The notes beneath the pieces were generated by a model. The model was not told the DNA's origin, ran no database searches, and saw only the letters and a program-made list of their open reading frames with translations. Shown here one piece after another: positions 18,725 through 26,638 of a stretch of 26,638 bases of DNA (the stretch's first letter is position 1; each line of letters starts with the position of its first letter). Both the position numbers and the translations under genes were made by a program. Origin of the DNA: Perkinsus olseni. Its lineage: Eukaryota; Perkinsozoa; Perkinsida; Perkinsidae. The stretch spans positions 1 through 26,638 of the forward strand of contig JABANP010000628.1 of NCBI GenBank assembly GCA_013115135.1. The letters are read 5' to 3'.

Positions 18725-18943
18725 TTAGTCACCATCCATCTCATTCATCGCCATTCCTTCATTATCAACACGTCTACTCGCTGCACGTCTACGGTGGCTT
18801 AGCGTAGGAGCCACCAGCCAAACAGCAATCACTGCCAGGACCACTTCCAATGGCATCATGCCAAGGCCGCCATAGAGGGATAGGATTGGCCGGATAGGAT
18901 CGGATCCTGTGCAGCTGCGCCACGAAATGTAGCGCACGCCCAT
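18725..18943 (-). CDS. C-terminal membrane-anchor exon
   Basis: The 72-codon frame holds one clear transmembrane helix (PLEVVLAVIAVWLVAP, about residues 31-46), then a basic stop-transfer stretch (HRRRAASRR) and a short acidic tail to the stop at 18725. This is the layout of the last exon of a type I membrane protein. It lies upstream, on the same strand, of the signal-peptide exon at 18516, so the two do not belong to one gene in the obvious order. The first ~25 codons may be intron. Confidence 0.45.
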   Translation of the reverse strand: MGVRYISWRSCTGSDPIRPILSLYGGLGMMPLEVVLAVIAVWLVAPTLSHRRRAASRRVDNEGMAMNEMDGD

Positions 18944-19064
18944 AAATCGCGCATCATAACATTGGAGTAAAAGAAACCACGGACGAGGAGCTCATGTCGG
19001 CGGGCAAGACTGGCTTCGTATCAGATAGCCTCGTTACAACCTACAGATCCACCCCCCTCTCTCC

Positions 19065-19358
19065 TCATTCACCGATTGCCTGTAGATTAGTCATTTCCTG
19101 GTTTGAAGTGGTGTCGCCGTGTTGACAGCGTTGGTGAGTAGAAGCTAATGCCCTGTGTAGTGCTGTTCGAGTTGTGACTGTGCGAAGTTCCGTCATAATC
19201 ACCTCTTGCATCCCATCACCCTTTAATGAGTTTCCTTCGACGCAAATGTCGTCAATGGCTTGTGCCAGCGTGTTCCCCACGATGGGCCACTTTAGTACGA
19301 ATAAACGCTCACAGCTTGTCGACAACCTTATTGGCATCATCGTTAGATACATCACCAT
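19065..19358 (-). CDS. Hypothetical frame, possible upstream exon
   Basis: A 97-codon frame with amphipathic character (VGNTLAQAIDDICVEG, then VIMTELRTVTTRTALHRAL). It precedes the membrane-anchor exon on the same strand and could be part of that gene, but I could not fix the junction. The opposite strand also has an open frame here, so the coding strand is uncertain. Confidence 0.3.
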   Translation of the reverse strand: MVMYLTMMPIRLSTSCERLFVLKWPIVGNTLAQAIDDICVEGNSLKGDGMQEVIMTELRTVTTRTALHRALASTHQRCQHGDTTSNQEMTNLQAIGE

Positions 19359-19507
19359 GTTCGTCGTACTACTTCATTAAATGCTCTACGAGATCTCTCT
19401 CGACCCACTCAAGGGCTCCCTAACTCCATAGTTCCCAATAGAAGTCACATGGCAGGCTGCCATTGGCAGCACTACCATTGATAGTCATCATTCTATTCAT
19501 CTTTCAG

Positions 19508-20143
19508 AGGCCGTACAAGGTCGTGATGTCAACGCTCTCTACGTCTCCTCCCATCACAGCTCAATCGATAACAGAACTCCTCTCATGGCGGCTCTGTTAG
19601 CTACACCTAGGCACAAGGCCAACGCGTACCCGCGGTGTATGGTTGTGATAACAATACACATTCATCGCCTTTAGAATAATGAGTGGGACGATGAGGATAC
19701 CTTCGATAGAAGCTGACAGTCTCTACGGGTAGGTGAGGGGTCCAAGGGAGGGGGTCGCTCATCATCCCTCGAAGGTACACCTTCTACAAGGACGGCGGAC
19801 CAGCAGGCCCGGTCAGCTCTAAGGAGGTTCGGCAAGGGCTGTGGAAGTGGCAGGAGGATGCCTGTGATTTGATAATGAACGCTGAGGACTTGGACGCGGA
19901 GAGGAGGGATCGTAATGGCTCCACAACTATGCATTTAGCAGCTGCAGCAGGGAACCACAGGGTGGCCGTCACCTGGGGGTCTATGCATTCTAATCATATC
20001 TCACTCAGGTTGTTGTGAAGCTCATTGACTCGGCGAATCGCTTGGGTGGAGAGGATCGGGTTCGGCGCCTCTTGGAAGCGAAGGATGGTCATGGACGGAC
20101 ACCCGCTGATCTTGCCATTGCCTGGGGTTGGACGGAAATGTGA
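19508..20143 (+). CDS. Ankyrin-repeat protein gene, 5' end not resolved
   Basis: Four exons join in consistent phases: 19508-19634, 19675-19728, 19775-19961 and 20009-20143. Introns are 40, 46 and 47 nt, with donors GTGTAT, GTAGGT and GTGGCC. Exon 1 ends with the ankyrin-type IDNRTPLMAALLATPRH. Exons 3-4 give RDRNGSTTMHLAAAAGNHR joined to VVVKLID, then KDGHGRTPADLAIAWGW before the stop at 20141. These match the G-x-TPLHxAA-x2-G and D-x-G-x-TPxDLA signatures, so at least three repeats are present. Ankyrin repeats mediate protein binding, and no catalytic domain is visible. Exon 1 begins in phase 1, so one or more 5' exons are missing from the model. The middle exons (MSGTMRIPSIEADSLYG and onward) form a longer inter-repeat insert. 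Confidence 0.7.
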
Positions 20144-20483
20144 CAATAAATGATTATACGGTGGAGCAGTAAATATCATCAGGTCCGACTTTCTCATGTC
20201 TCTTGGTGGTGAGCGTACCATCCACGAGTCGACTCCGGTAGAATACGATCCTCTGAGACTGAACAAGGATCGTCGAATAAATTGGCACAGTAACCTCGCC
20301 ATGAACAGGCCTGTGAGTACCGTTGCACTATGGTTAGCCAAGGATCACCTCACTAAGGTTATATTTCGTTCACTACTGCCGGACTTCGTGTGGGACGGCG
20401 GTTTCAAGTCGATCCCCGATAGCCTTCTCGCTCAACGTTTAACAGTATCGCAGATACCCTATGGAGGAGTCCTCGGGTGAAAA

Positions 20484-20633
20484 TACCACTAGCGGGGATC
20501 GAACCCGCGACCTCTCATCTTTTAGTCACCGGCAAGAGAGCATTCGGTTATCAGAGTATCTCCTTCGATACGCCAGTGCTGATTCCGCTGGTCAGGTAAC
20601 GCAAAGTCGTGGGTTCGATCCCCAGTCGGTACA
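20484..20633. tRNA. Two divergent tRNA-like 3' halves
   Basis: Two T-arm/B-box sequences face outwards. On the minus strand, 20508-20492 has a perfect 5-bp T stem around TTCGATC, followed by a 7-nt acceptor-like strand and TTTT, a Pol III terminator. On the plus strand, 20609-20625 has a similar T arm (4 of 5 pairs). I could not fold a normal acceptor stem, D arm and 7-nt anticodon loop for either one. The minus copy has a CTCTC/GAGAG stem that would need an intron-like loop. They may be tRNA pseudogenes, intron-containing tRNAs or tRNA-derived elements. Confidence 0.35.
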
Positions 20634-20687
20634 TCTCAGGCAACACTGTATGGTTTTGATGCAACCCTCGGTCACAAACATCCCCTT

Positions 20688-20828
20688 ATTAAATTACCAC
20701 ACTTCGGCGCGTGGGTCTGGAGGGTTAGACTCGAGGAGTCTATCCCGAGGGATCGACGGTCATTGAAAGGGTGTCGTGCCGTTATTGTATTTCTGTGCAC
20801 CCAAACACTGACCGCGAGCCCTGCGCCC
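20688..20828 (-). repeat. Split direct repeat B2 (outer 3' end)
   Basis: 141 bp identical to 21024-21164. Similarity begins at attaaattacc and ends at ctgcgccc. This is the outer 3' end of the retrotransposon. The left flank (tccccttatt) is host DNA. Confidence 0.9.
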
Positions 20829-20845
20829 GGGTGTGGCGGGATGGG

Positions 20846-21025
20846 CTAAATTGAGATAGTGCCCTTGTTGCGACTCGATCAACAAACTTTCTCTTATTGA
20901 ATGTGGCAGCGACCGTTTCGCGAGGAAGATATGCTGCACAACGATCCGCACGCATCAACACACGCACGCTGCATAACGCGCCTGCCGTTTAGGAATTTAA
21001 CTGGGGCTAACAAGTTATCCTGGAT
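20846..21025 (-). repeat. Split direct repeat A2
   Basis: 180 bp identical to 26459-26638. It is separated from B2 by 17 bp (20829-20845) and abuts B1 with a two-base overlap (at). Confidence 0.9.
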
Positions 21026-21164
21026 TAAATTACCACACTTCGGCGCGTGGGTCTGGAGGGTTAGACTCGAGGAGTCTATCCCGAGGGATCGACGGTCATT
21101 GAAAGGGTGTCGTGCCGTTATTGTATTTCTGTGCACCCAAACACTGACCGCGAGCCCTGCGCCC
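21024..21164 (-). repeat. Split direct repeat B1
   Basis: 141 bp identical to 20688-20828. It lies just downstream of the recombinase frame, which ends at 21236. Confidence 0.9.
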
Positions 21165-21235
21165 CAATCCAGACCCGTGCCGTTGAACGCCAGAGAAGAT
21201 CGTTGTTAACGAAAGATACGTCAAACTACAGATTA

Positions 21236-22372
21236 TCACATGCGTGGGCCCGTGTAATAGCCTTTGAGCATAGCGGACGCATATCGGTGTTCATTCACCT
21301 TTGTGACTCCGCGAAGATAACTCGCTTCCAACGTGTTGAGCAGCGACCAACGCCCATATTGCGAGATACTGAAAGTACTTACCCCACAAAACCATAGCCA
21401 CTGTGCTCCCCGACCGGCGGAGTGAGTGTGTTCCCCAAGTTGTCTTCGGCCGAGCCGCTCTATCGGCGCTCTTGATGATTGATTGCACCTTCTGGCGAAA
21501 GGTTTCGTACTTCAGATTGGGGAACACTAAGCCATCGCGTGATAATCTGCCAGATCTGAAGCCGTCACACATGTATCCGTACAACGAGTGGACCGCACAT
21601 AAGTCCTCGTTGCACTGCTGCGCCGTGCTACTCATAGCGCACCCGATTCTCAGCACGACACCGGCTGACACCTGGTCGCACTTGCTGCGCCGAACCAATA
21701 GCCTCGCCGTATCCATACCGTCCACTCTCTCAAAGTGGATCTCATCACACCGGGTGAAAGGCACTCTCGACTACGCAGTAGAGCGAAGGTACAAAGTAGG
21801 ATCGCGGTGCAAATGTTGCCGTGCTTTTGGCCACACTTCGTCACAACCAATCTCATCTGCGCAACTGTTAGTGGCTGCTTTTCTTTGACGTCTGTAAGCA
21901 TTGTGCCTTGTCGCTTCCGAACGGCGATGAGGGCCCTCTTAATATGTTCGGCCTCTATCTCTGGATATACATAACCTTCTTCTAGATGCCGCGTTCTCAG
22001 TGCTGATGTGTACGTTCGGATTGTTGAGTACGGGTAGCCCACTTGGTCCATGATGTATATAAAAGTCAGTATCATCTCCCCTGTGGCCGGGTATATACTT
22101 CGCATACTTACGTTGGGGCCGAAGATGACATCGCGAAATAGAGTCTCTGCGGATCCGTAGGTCTTGCGTGTTGATGGTGCCAACGCCGATCTCACCAAAT
22201 CGGATACCTCATCGCGCACACTCCGCCCTTCGTCTCTGGCCCTTAGTAGGAAGCTTGCGGCGCTCGCGCGGCGAGTGCGGTTGTCAGGCATTTCTAGAGT
22301 GCTGCATTGCAAGAGGAACATGCGTCGTCGGCATCGCCGATGTGCCGAGTCGAAAAGTTGTTTCCCCTCCAA
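21236..22372 (-). pseudogene. DIRS tyrosine recombinase, frame broken twice
   Basis: The first frame (22372-21650) has a SAM-like DNA-binding half (ALAPSTRKTYGSAETLF, about residues 64-80) and reaches the first catalytic region at CTFALLRSRE. The reading then continues in another frame (from about 21764), which has the second catalytic box GTHSLRRSGST (His and Arg). The third box, QYGRWSLLNTLEASYLRG with the nucleophile Tyr (codon 21319-21317), is in yet another frame, which ends at the stop at 21236. The second break falls at a GGGG run near 21386 and needs one extra base. Intact proteins of this family have all three boxes in one frame. The copy is therefore either inactive or the sequence carries indel errors. 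Confidence 0.8.
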
Positions 22373-22498
22373 AACGCAAAGCGAGCTCGCTAAGGGCAGT
22401 GAGAAACGCGATGACCAATCACGAGGACTTACCGTAAGTATTTGAGAAAAAGGCGGAGAAGGAGGCCTACCTGCTAGTGCGACAGGAAACCGGGCCCT

Positions 22499-24619
22499 TC
22501 ACACGGCGTCCGGGATGCTATCAACGGAGACATCTACCCTTTCCCAGTCATTGGGGATCCCAGCCATATTTCCTCTTGACAGATTGTCCGCAATGATATT
22601 GTTCTCCGATGACACGTGTTTGACGAGAAATGTTGTCAGAGTGAGGCAGGCTAGCGTATGCACGGCAGCACGTAGGAGTTTGGCCAGCGCTGGCTTCGGC
22701 GAATACATCTTCTCAAGGATATGCCCTGCCGCAGTGTTATCTGTATACAACACAATATTGTAGGCATGAGCAGGACCGAAGTGCTCCGGGATTGTTTGTA
22801 GAGCGATAGCGGCCGACAGTAGCTCCAACGCCACCATGTTCCGTGATTCTTCTACCACAGCCCTATCTTTCAGCAGGCACTGCCAGTGACCCAACTTCTC
22901 CATATTAACCGGTAGGCTGAAGAAAACCGTCCGGGTCGCTATCGCATCATGGCCGCTCAGTACAACAACACCCCCAAGGGCGGTGAGTGAAGCGTCGACC
23001 ATAATAGTCAGAGTATGGGACTGTACTCGGAGACCGCGCGAGATACCGCCCACTGGGTGGCCGGAATTGGGTTGGTCCAAGAGGGATAGAAAGAAAGCAG
23101 AAACGATAGCAACCTCACTATCCGGCGGGCAGCGACCTACTGTGAGGTCTCGCTTCTCCAGGGCTGACTTGAGTGCATAGTATGGCTGTAGGTAAGCCCG
23201 CAGGAACTTACGCAGTTGAGTGTAGTGGTTGAGCTTACCCGCCAATGACGATAGACTCCGGATATCTATCTTGCCTGAGTGGACTATTCCGTGAAGTAGC
23301 TCTCTGGTTCTGGCCAATTTCTCTTGGGACATGTAGAACTGAGCTCCTGATTGCTTGGAGAGATCCGCTATCACGCCGATGAAAGTGCCTGAAGGCCTCC
23401 CCAACCTCATCTTCTTGAAGCTCAGCAAGGAGCCAACGACCAACCAGAACATGGAAATCACTGTACATGCCTCGATATACCATGCAGAATCGACCACCCA
23501 CATTCCATCGTCGACATACTGCAGACCACAGGCACTATCTTCGGGGAGCCAGGATCGCAGCATCGTCCGTATACATTTCTGCACCGCTGTTGCATAGCGT
23601 ACGAACCAGAACCCGGATGCCACTAGACCAAAGGGCATGGTGCAATTCTCGTAGTAGTAGGTAGAGCCGGATTCATCTTCGTGGCTAAAGCAAAGATGCA
23701 CCCTCTCCGCCGGATCCACCGCCAAAGCGCGGTACGCGCTCTGCAGGTCAATCTCGAATATCATCCATTTTCTAGCCGGGTATGCGTCCTGGAGCTCACC
23801 GATGAGTCTTCTAGTGTTTGCTGTAGTCGGTAAGCAGATGGTGTTCGGTACGGCCGCCCGGAGGTTAGTATTGGATCTTCTATAATCATCCACCACCCGT
23901 ACACCTCCGTCCTTTTTGGGCACCACCCCTCGTCGCACATAGGTCCTGCGCGGGTCGAGGGCCTCCTGCCGAGTCAGGCGCCTTATGAACCGACGGGACT
24001 CTTCTTCTTTAATGACCTGTGCCACCTGCCCTCGGATCCCCTCGCCGTACATCGTCTTGTAGTTCCGGTGTTGCGCGAAGGGGATTGCCTCAAATGGATC
24101 GTGCACCTTCTTGTTATATCTCGGGTACAATGGACTAGCGCGAATCTCCTTCGAAATGCCCACAGGTAGGCCTCCGTTATCGCGCAGCAGCTCTGCGAAA
24201 TTGGCATCCTCCACGCCAAGCTCCCGCATTACTGCCGCCAGCAATGCGCCGTCCACTTGATTCTGTGCACGCCCGGAGGACTCTGTTGCGCCCAACAGCT
24301 GATACAGTCGTTTTCTGGCGTCTTCAGCAGCCTCGCTCGAAGTCCGTTGCAGAGTCTTCACTTGGCTGTCTGTAGGAGCCCCATTAACCGAACGGAGCGC
24401 CGCGGCGAATCCGGAGCTCGAGGCGGCTTCCCACAACGTTTTTGCCACCAGGCGGCTCCACGCGATCTTGTTTATCCTCGTGTGGGAGGTCTTGACCCGG
24501 AAGGACTCCAGCTCCGCCGTCCTTGTAATTCTTGTCGTCAAACAAGTCGCCTTCCAGGCTTTCGTGACTTTCCTGAACTGCACTCTTGAGTGCTCGTTCG
24601 TATGCCGCCGCCGCTTCAT
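22499..24619 (-). CDS. Reverse transcriptase-RNase H of the DIRS element
   Basis: An intact 706-codon frame. The N-terminal ~220 residues are a basic, helical extension. RT motifs follow in order: VVPKKDGGVRVVDDYR (231-246), FEIDLQSAYRAL with catalytic Asp 291, MPFGLVASGFWF (328-339), and LQYVDDGMWV with the YVDD catalytic pair Asp 370/371. A primer-grip-like FIGV lies near 413. The RNase H domain has its four acidic residues at VDASL (Asp 542), ALELL (Glu 599), YTDNT (Asp 627) and IIADNLSRG (Asp 678). The protein copies element RNA and removes the RNA strand. The LSRG ending is common in DIRS elements. The frame is undamaged, unlike Gag and the recombinase on either side, and no methyltransferase domain follows. 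Confidence 0.92.
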   Translation of the reverse strand: MKRRRHTNEHSRVQFRKVTKAWKATCLTTRITRTAELESFRVKTSHTRINKIAWSRLVAKTLWEAASSSGFAAALRSVNGAPTDSQVKTLQRTSSEAAEDARKRLYQLLGATESSGRAQNQVDGALLAAVMRELGVEDANFAELLRDNGGLPVGISKEIRASPLYPRYNKKVHDPFEAIPFAQHRNYKTMYGEGIRGQVAQVIKEEESRRFIRRLTRQEALDPRRTYVRRGVVPKKDGGVRVVDDYRRSNTNLRAAVPNTICLPTTANTRRLIGELQDAYPARKWMIFEIDLQSAYRALAVDPAERVHLCFSHEDESGSTYYYENCTMPFGLVASGFWFVRYATAVQKCIRTMLRSWLPEDSACGLQYVDDGMWVVDSAWYIEACTVISMFWLVVGSLLSFKKMRLGRPSGTFIGVIADLSKQSGAQFYMSQEKLARTRELLHGIVHSGKIDIRSLSSLAGKLNHYTQLRKFLRAYLQPYYALKSALEKRDLTVGRCPPDSEVAIVSAFFLSLLDQPNSGHPVGGISRGLRVQSHTLTIMVDASLTALGGVVVLSGHDAIATRTVFFSLPVNMEKLGHWQCLLKDRAVVEESRNMVALELLSAAIALQTIPEHFGPAHAYNIVLYTDNTAAGHILEKMYSPKPALAKLLRAAVHTLACLTLTTFLVKHVSSENNIIADNLSRGNMAGIPNDWERVDVSVDSIPDAV

Positions 24620-24944
24620 GTGGTGTTCTCTCTCCGATTGCTTGGACTTTTTGGTCGTGGTCCATTGCGGTGCTCTCTCTTAGGCTCTCTCCCAGCGCTG
24701 CAGTCTCCACTTCCACCTGCGGAGGCGAGTAGCTATGCGTGGTTGTCGCGCGTTGAAGCCGAGACTGACGAACGCAACTATTTAAGCATTACTATCTCAG
24801 TGAAAAACTCATTCGACTCACTCACTAGCAAAGAACAAAACTGAGTCGCGCTTTCGCCTCGCAAATTGTTGTACCACCACCGCAGTCAGAGAGCTAGCCT
24901 GGGTACGCATGGCCGGAGGCATGACACCCTGTAATCGAGCTCGC

Positions 24945-26121
24945 CTAATCCGACTTACTCGGGGTGTGGCCACCTTGGTTCTTGCGATTCGTGCCACCAG
25001 TGTGACTCCGACCTCTGGCACCTCCCTGACTCGTATCGGCATGACGGTAGATACAGTTGTTGCCGTAGGAGCAGCGGCCGTTGCGCTGGAATTGCTTACA
25101 GACCTGGACTCTGCTTCCGTTCCCTTGATGACCATTCATACCGGGGCGACGGTTTTTGGAGCACAGACACCAAGGCACGACCTGCCTCGCGGTGACGGGT
25201 AACCACGTCAGAATTCTCGAAGACGAGCTGCTGGCCCAATACCTCTGGACGATTAATCGCCTCCAGTCGCAGCTCAGCGTCCAACTCTCGGAGTGTGCTG
25301 AGATTGGCCGTTTGGGACGCGTCGAGCAACCTCATGATGTACATCATAGCATAAGCTGGGCTGATCTTTTTGCATTATGCACATTGACATGAGCCAGCGG
25401 TGGATGTTCATGAGCAGGGCCGCTGCAGGAAAGAGAGGCTTGTGTCAGCGCCAGTCGACTCGTCGACCTCGATGTCTCCGGACTCGAAGTCAAACTTGAC
25501 CTTACGCTTGACCGCCTTGGACCCGGCCACGTATGCACATTCTTCTTCGCGGACATGCTCGTCCTTCTTGAGCCGGCCCATAACTTTAGTAGACACCAAC
25601 CAGCGCGCCGGGACGCGAGCCCCGTGCTTAGCTTCGAACTCGCTCAACCACTTCTGCATCATCGAGTCCGTCACTTGAGCTGAGTTCACCCCGGCCTCGG
25701 CGTCCTTTGCTTTGGCAGTATAGAGGCGGCCGATTGCCTTCAAGGCGTAAACGTTGACGGGGTTGCGTAAGTGGGATGCCAGCGGTTTGGCGTCGCCCAA
25801 CTCCTGAAGTAGCTCTGGACTAGTCATGCCTTGGCGAACCAACACGCCGGAGACGTCGTTTTGGGCTTCAGGAGTCAACTTCAAGACGAAGTCGACGACC
25901 TTGGCAGGCAGCACAGCCTCGGCGTTAGGGACCAAACCAACTGCTGCGTTGTCAGCGCCTCCCGCTATGTGATCACCGTTGTGATCTCCCCTGCCGGCGG
26001 GGTTAGCGCCCGCATTGACCGCGAACTCCGCGGGCTGAACGATGACGTCCGCTGGCCCTTGAGCGACTTCGCTGGCGATACTGGCAGCATCGGCTTCGCT
26101 GATGGCTGACATGGCTGACAT
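24945..26121 (-). pseudogene. Gag-like protein with CCCH zinc finger, several frame breaks
   Basis: The frame opens at MSAMSAISEADAAS (ATG at 26121) and runs to a stop at 25408 with helical, capsid-like sequence (QKWLSEFEAKHGARVPARW). In-frame stops at 25408 and near 25375 are bypassed if the reading shifts into a neighbouring frame (ALLMNIHRWLMSM) and back. The same frame then continues from about 25362 (AYAMMYIMRLLDASQ). A further +1 shift at an AAAAA run near 25156-25160 leads to the nucleic-acid-binding tail, a C-x8-C-x5-C-x3-H finger (CKQFQRNGRCSYGNNCIYRH), ending near 24945. Gag of this type packages element RNA. The breaks may be real decay, small introns, programmed shifts or sequencing errors; I cannot tell which. 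Confidence 0.7.
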
Positions 26122-26458
26122 ACGGGGGTTACACAAGACGTAACTGCGGCTACTGCAATCGCGACGCCTAGGAGCCGGTCGCGTGCTTTGACGCGTGCCG
26201 TGCACAGTAATGTCACATCGCTTGTACTGCAGGCCTTGCGGGCCAGTGACAGCCCGCTCCCCCACAACTCTCCTGGCAGGGAGAAAGGACCGCGAGAGCC
26301 TTGCCAGCCACACCCATCGTCCTCCCCCGGAAGCCTATTTAGGGTCCGAAAGTTGGCCGGGTGAGTGTGGTCTGACAAAGCGCCCGTGTCGCGCGTCGCC
26401 CGTGGTGAACTGAGGGGCTCATCTTGAGCGTCAGTCCTCCTTAAGGGATAATGCTTCT

Positions 26459-26638
26459 CTAAATTGAGATAGTGCCCTTGTTGCGACTCGATCAACAAAC
26501 TTTCTCTTATTGAATGTGGCAGCGACCGTTTCGCGAGGAAGATATGCTGCACAACGATCCGCACGCATCAACACACGCACGCTGCATAACGCGCCTGCCG
26601 TTTAGGAATTTAACTGGGGCTAACAAGTTATCCTGGAT
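26459..26638 (-). repeat. Split direct repeat A1 (outer 5' end, window edge)
   Basis: 180 bp identical to 20846-21025. It ends at tcctggat, the point where the internal A2-B1 junction also switches, so the element's 5' end is at or within a base or two of the window end. Confidence 0.9.

Larger units (their letters stand above)
20688..26638 (-). mobile_element. DIRS-order retrotransposon with split direct repeats
   Basis: Reading the minus strand from 26638: A1 repeat, Gag, RT-RNase H, tyrosine recombinase, B1, A2, B2. This A1-ORFs-B1-A2-B2 layout is diagnostic of the PAT/Ngaro branch of the DIRS order, which integrates through a circular intermediate using a tyrosine recombinase instead of an integrase. 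The B1-A2 junction (21024-21025) reproduces the join expected between the two outer ends. There is no LTR, no DDE integrase and no room for the methyltransferase found in DIRS1-like elements. The 5' outer edge coincides with the window end, so the exact terminus and its flank are not visible. All B and A copies are identical, which suggests recent insertion. Confidence 0.9.

Noticed and set aside
22373..22498. Extra domain (methyltransferase) between RNase H and recombinase
   Set aside because: Only about 126 bp lie between the two frames, too short for the methyltransferase of DIRS1-like elements.
25965..26564. 199-codon minus-strand frame starting inside the A1 repeat and overlapping Gag
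   Set aside because: Its start is repeat sequence also present at A2, it overlaps Gag in another frame, and it shows no recognisable motif. Probably a shadow frame.

Overview
This is eukaryotic DNA, probably from an intron-rich protist. Open reading frames are short and broken, but several rejoin into long frames when short GT-AG introns (mostly 39-140 nt) are removed with matching phase. There are no bacterial-style operons. A Perkinsus-like alveolate is my guess, but nothing in the window proves it. About a quarter of the window is transposon sequence.

Layout. 1-4576 is repeat-derived: one copy of a ~360-bp dispersed repeat (second copy at 9624-9974), a decayed hAT-type transposase fragment (357-845, minus), and two tandem ~0.9-kb repeat units (2028-3840) with a third partial copy at 10786-11222. 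4577-7880 (plus) is an intron-rich gene for a hydrophilic coiled-coil protein of about 700 residues. 7881-14060 is mostly non-coding, with a reverse-transcriptase fragment (10250-10537, minus) and many short palindromes. 14180-20143 holds small spliced genes or exons: a short membrane protein, an exon pair resembling the lysine-ketoglutarate reductase/saccharopine dehydrogenase (LOR/SDH) linker, a two-exon hypothetical gene, a signal-peptide exon, a membrane-tail exon (all minus), and an ankyrin-repeat gene (plus). 20484-20633 has two divergent tRNA-like B-box/T-arm sequences.

20688-26638 is an almost complete DIRS-order (tyrosine-recombinase) retrotransposon on the minus strand. It has Gag with a CCCH zinc finger, reverse transcriptase-RNase H, a tyrosine recombinase, and A1-ORFs-B1-A2-B2 split direct repeats of the PAT/Ngaro type. 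The two A copies and the two B copies are each identical over the visible length. Gag and the recombinase nevertheless carry frame breaks, at least two of them at mononucleotide runs.

The most unusual signal is a recurrent 14-nt 'zig-zag' insertion. A 7-nt word X is followed by one extra base, then the reverse complement of X, then X again without its first base. I find 13 perfect and 9 near-perfect cases. At five of the perfect sites a paralogous copy elsewhere in the window shows X alone, so the unit behaves as a discrete 14-nt insertion. Cases cluster in the repeat-derived and palindrome-rich stretches (1-4576 and 8.4-14.6 kb) and I found none in the coiled-coil gene, the ankyrin gene or the retrotransposon. 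I know of no described process that produces exactly this architecture.
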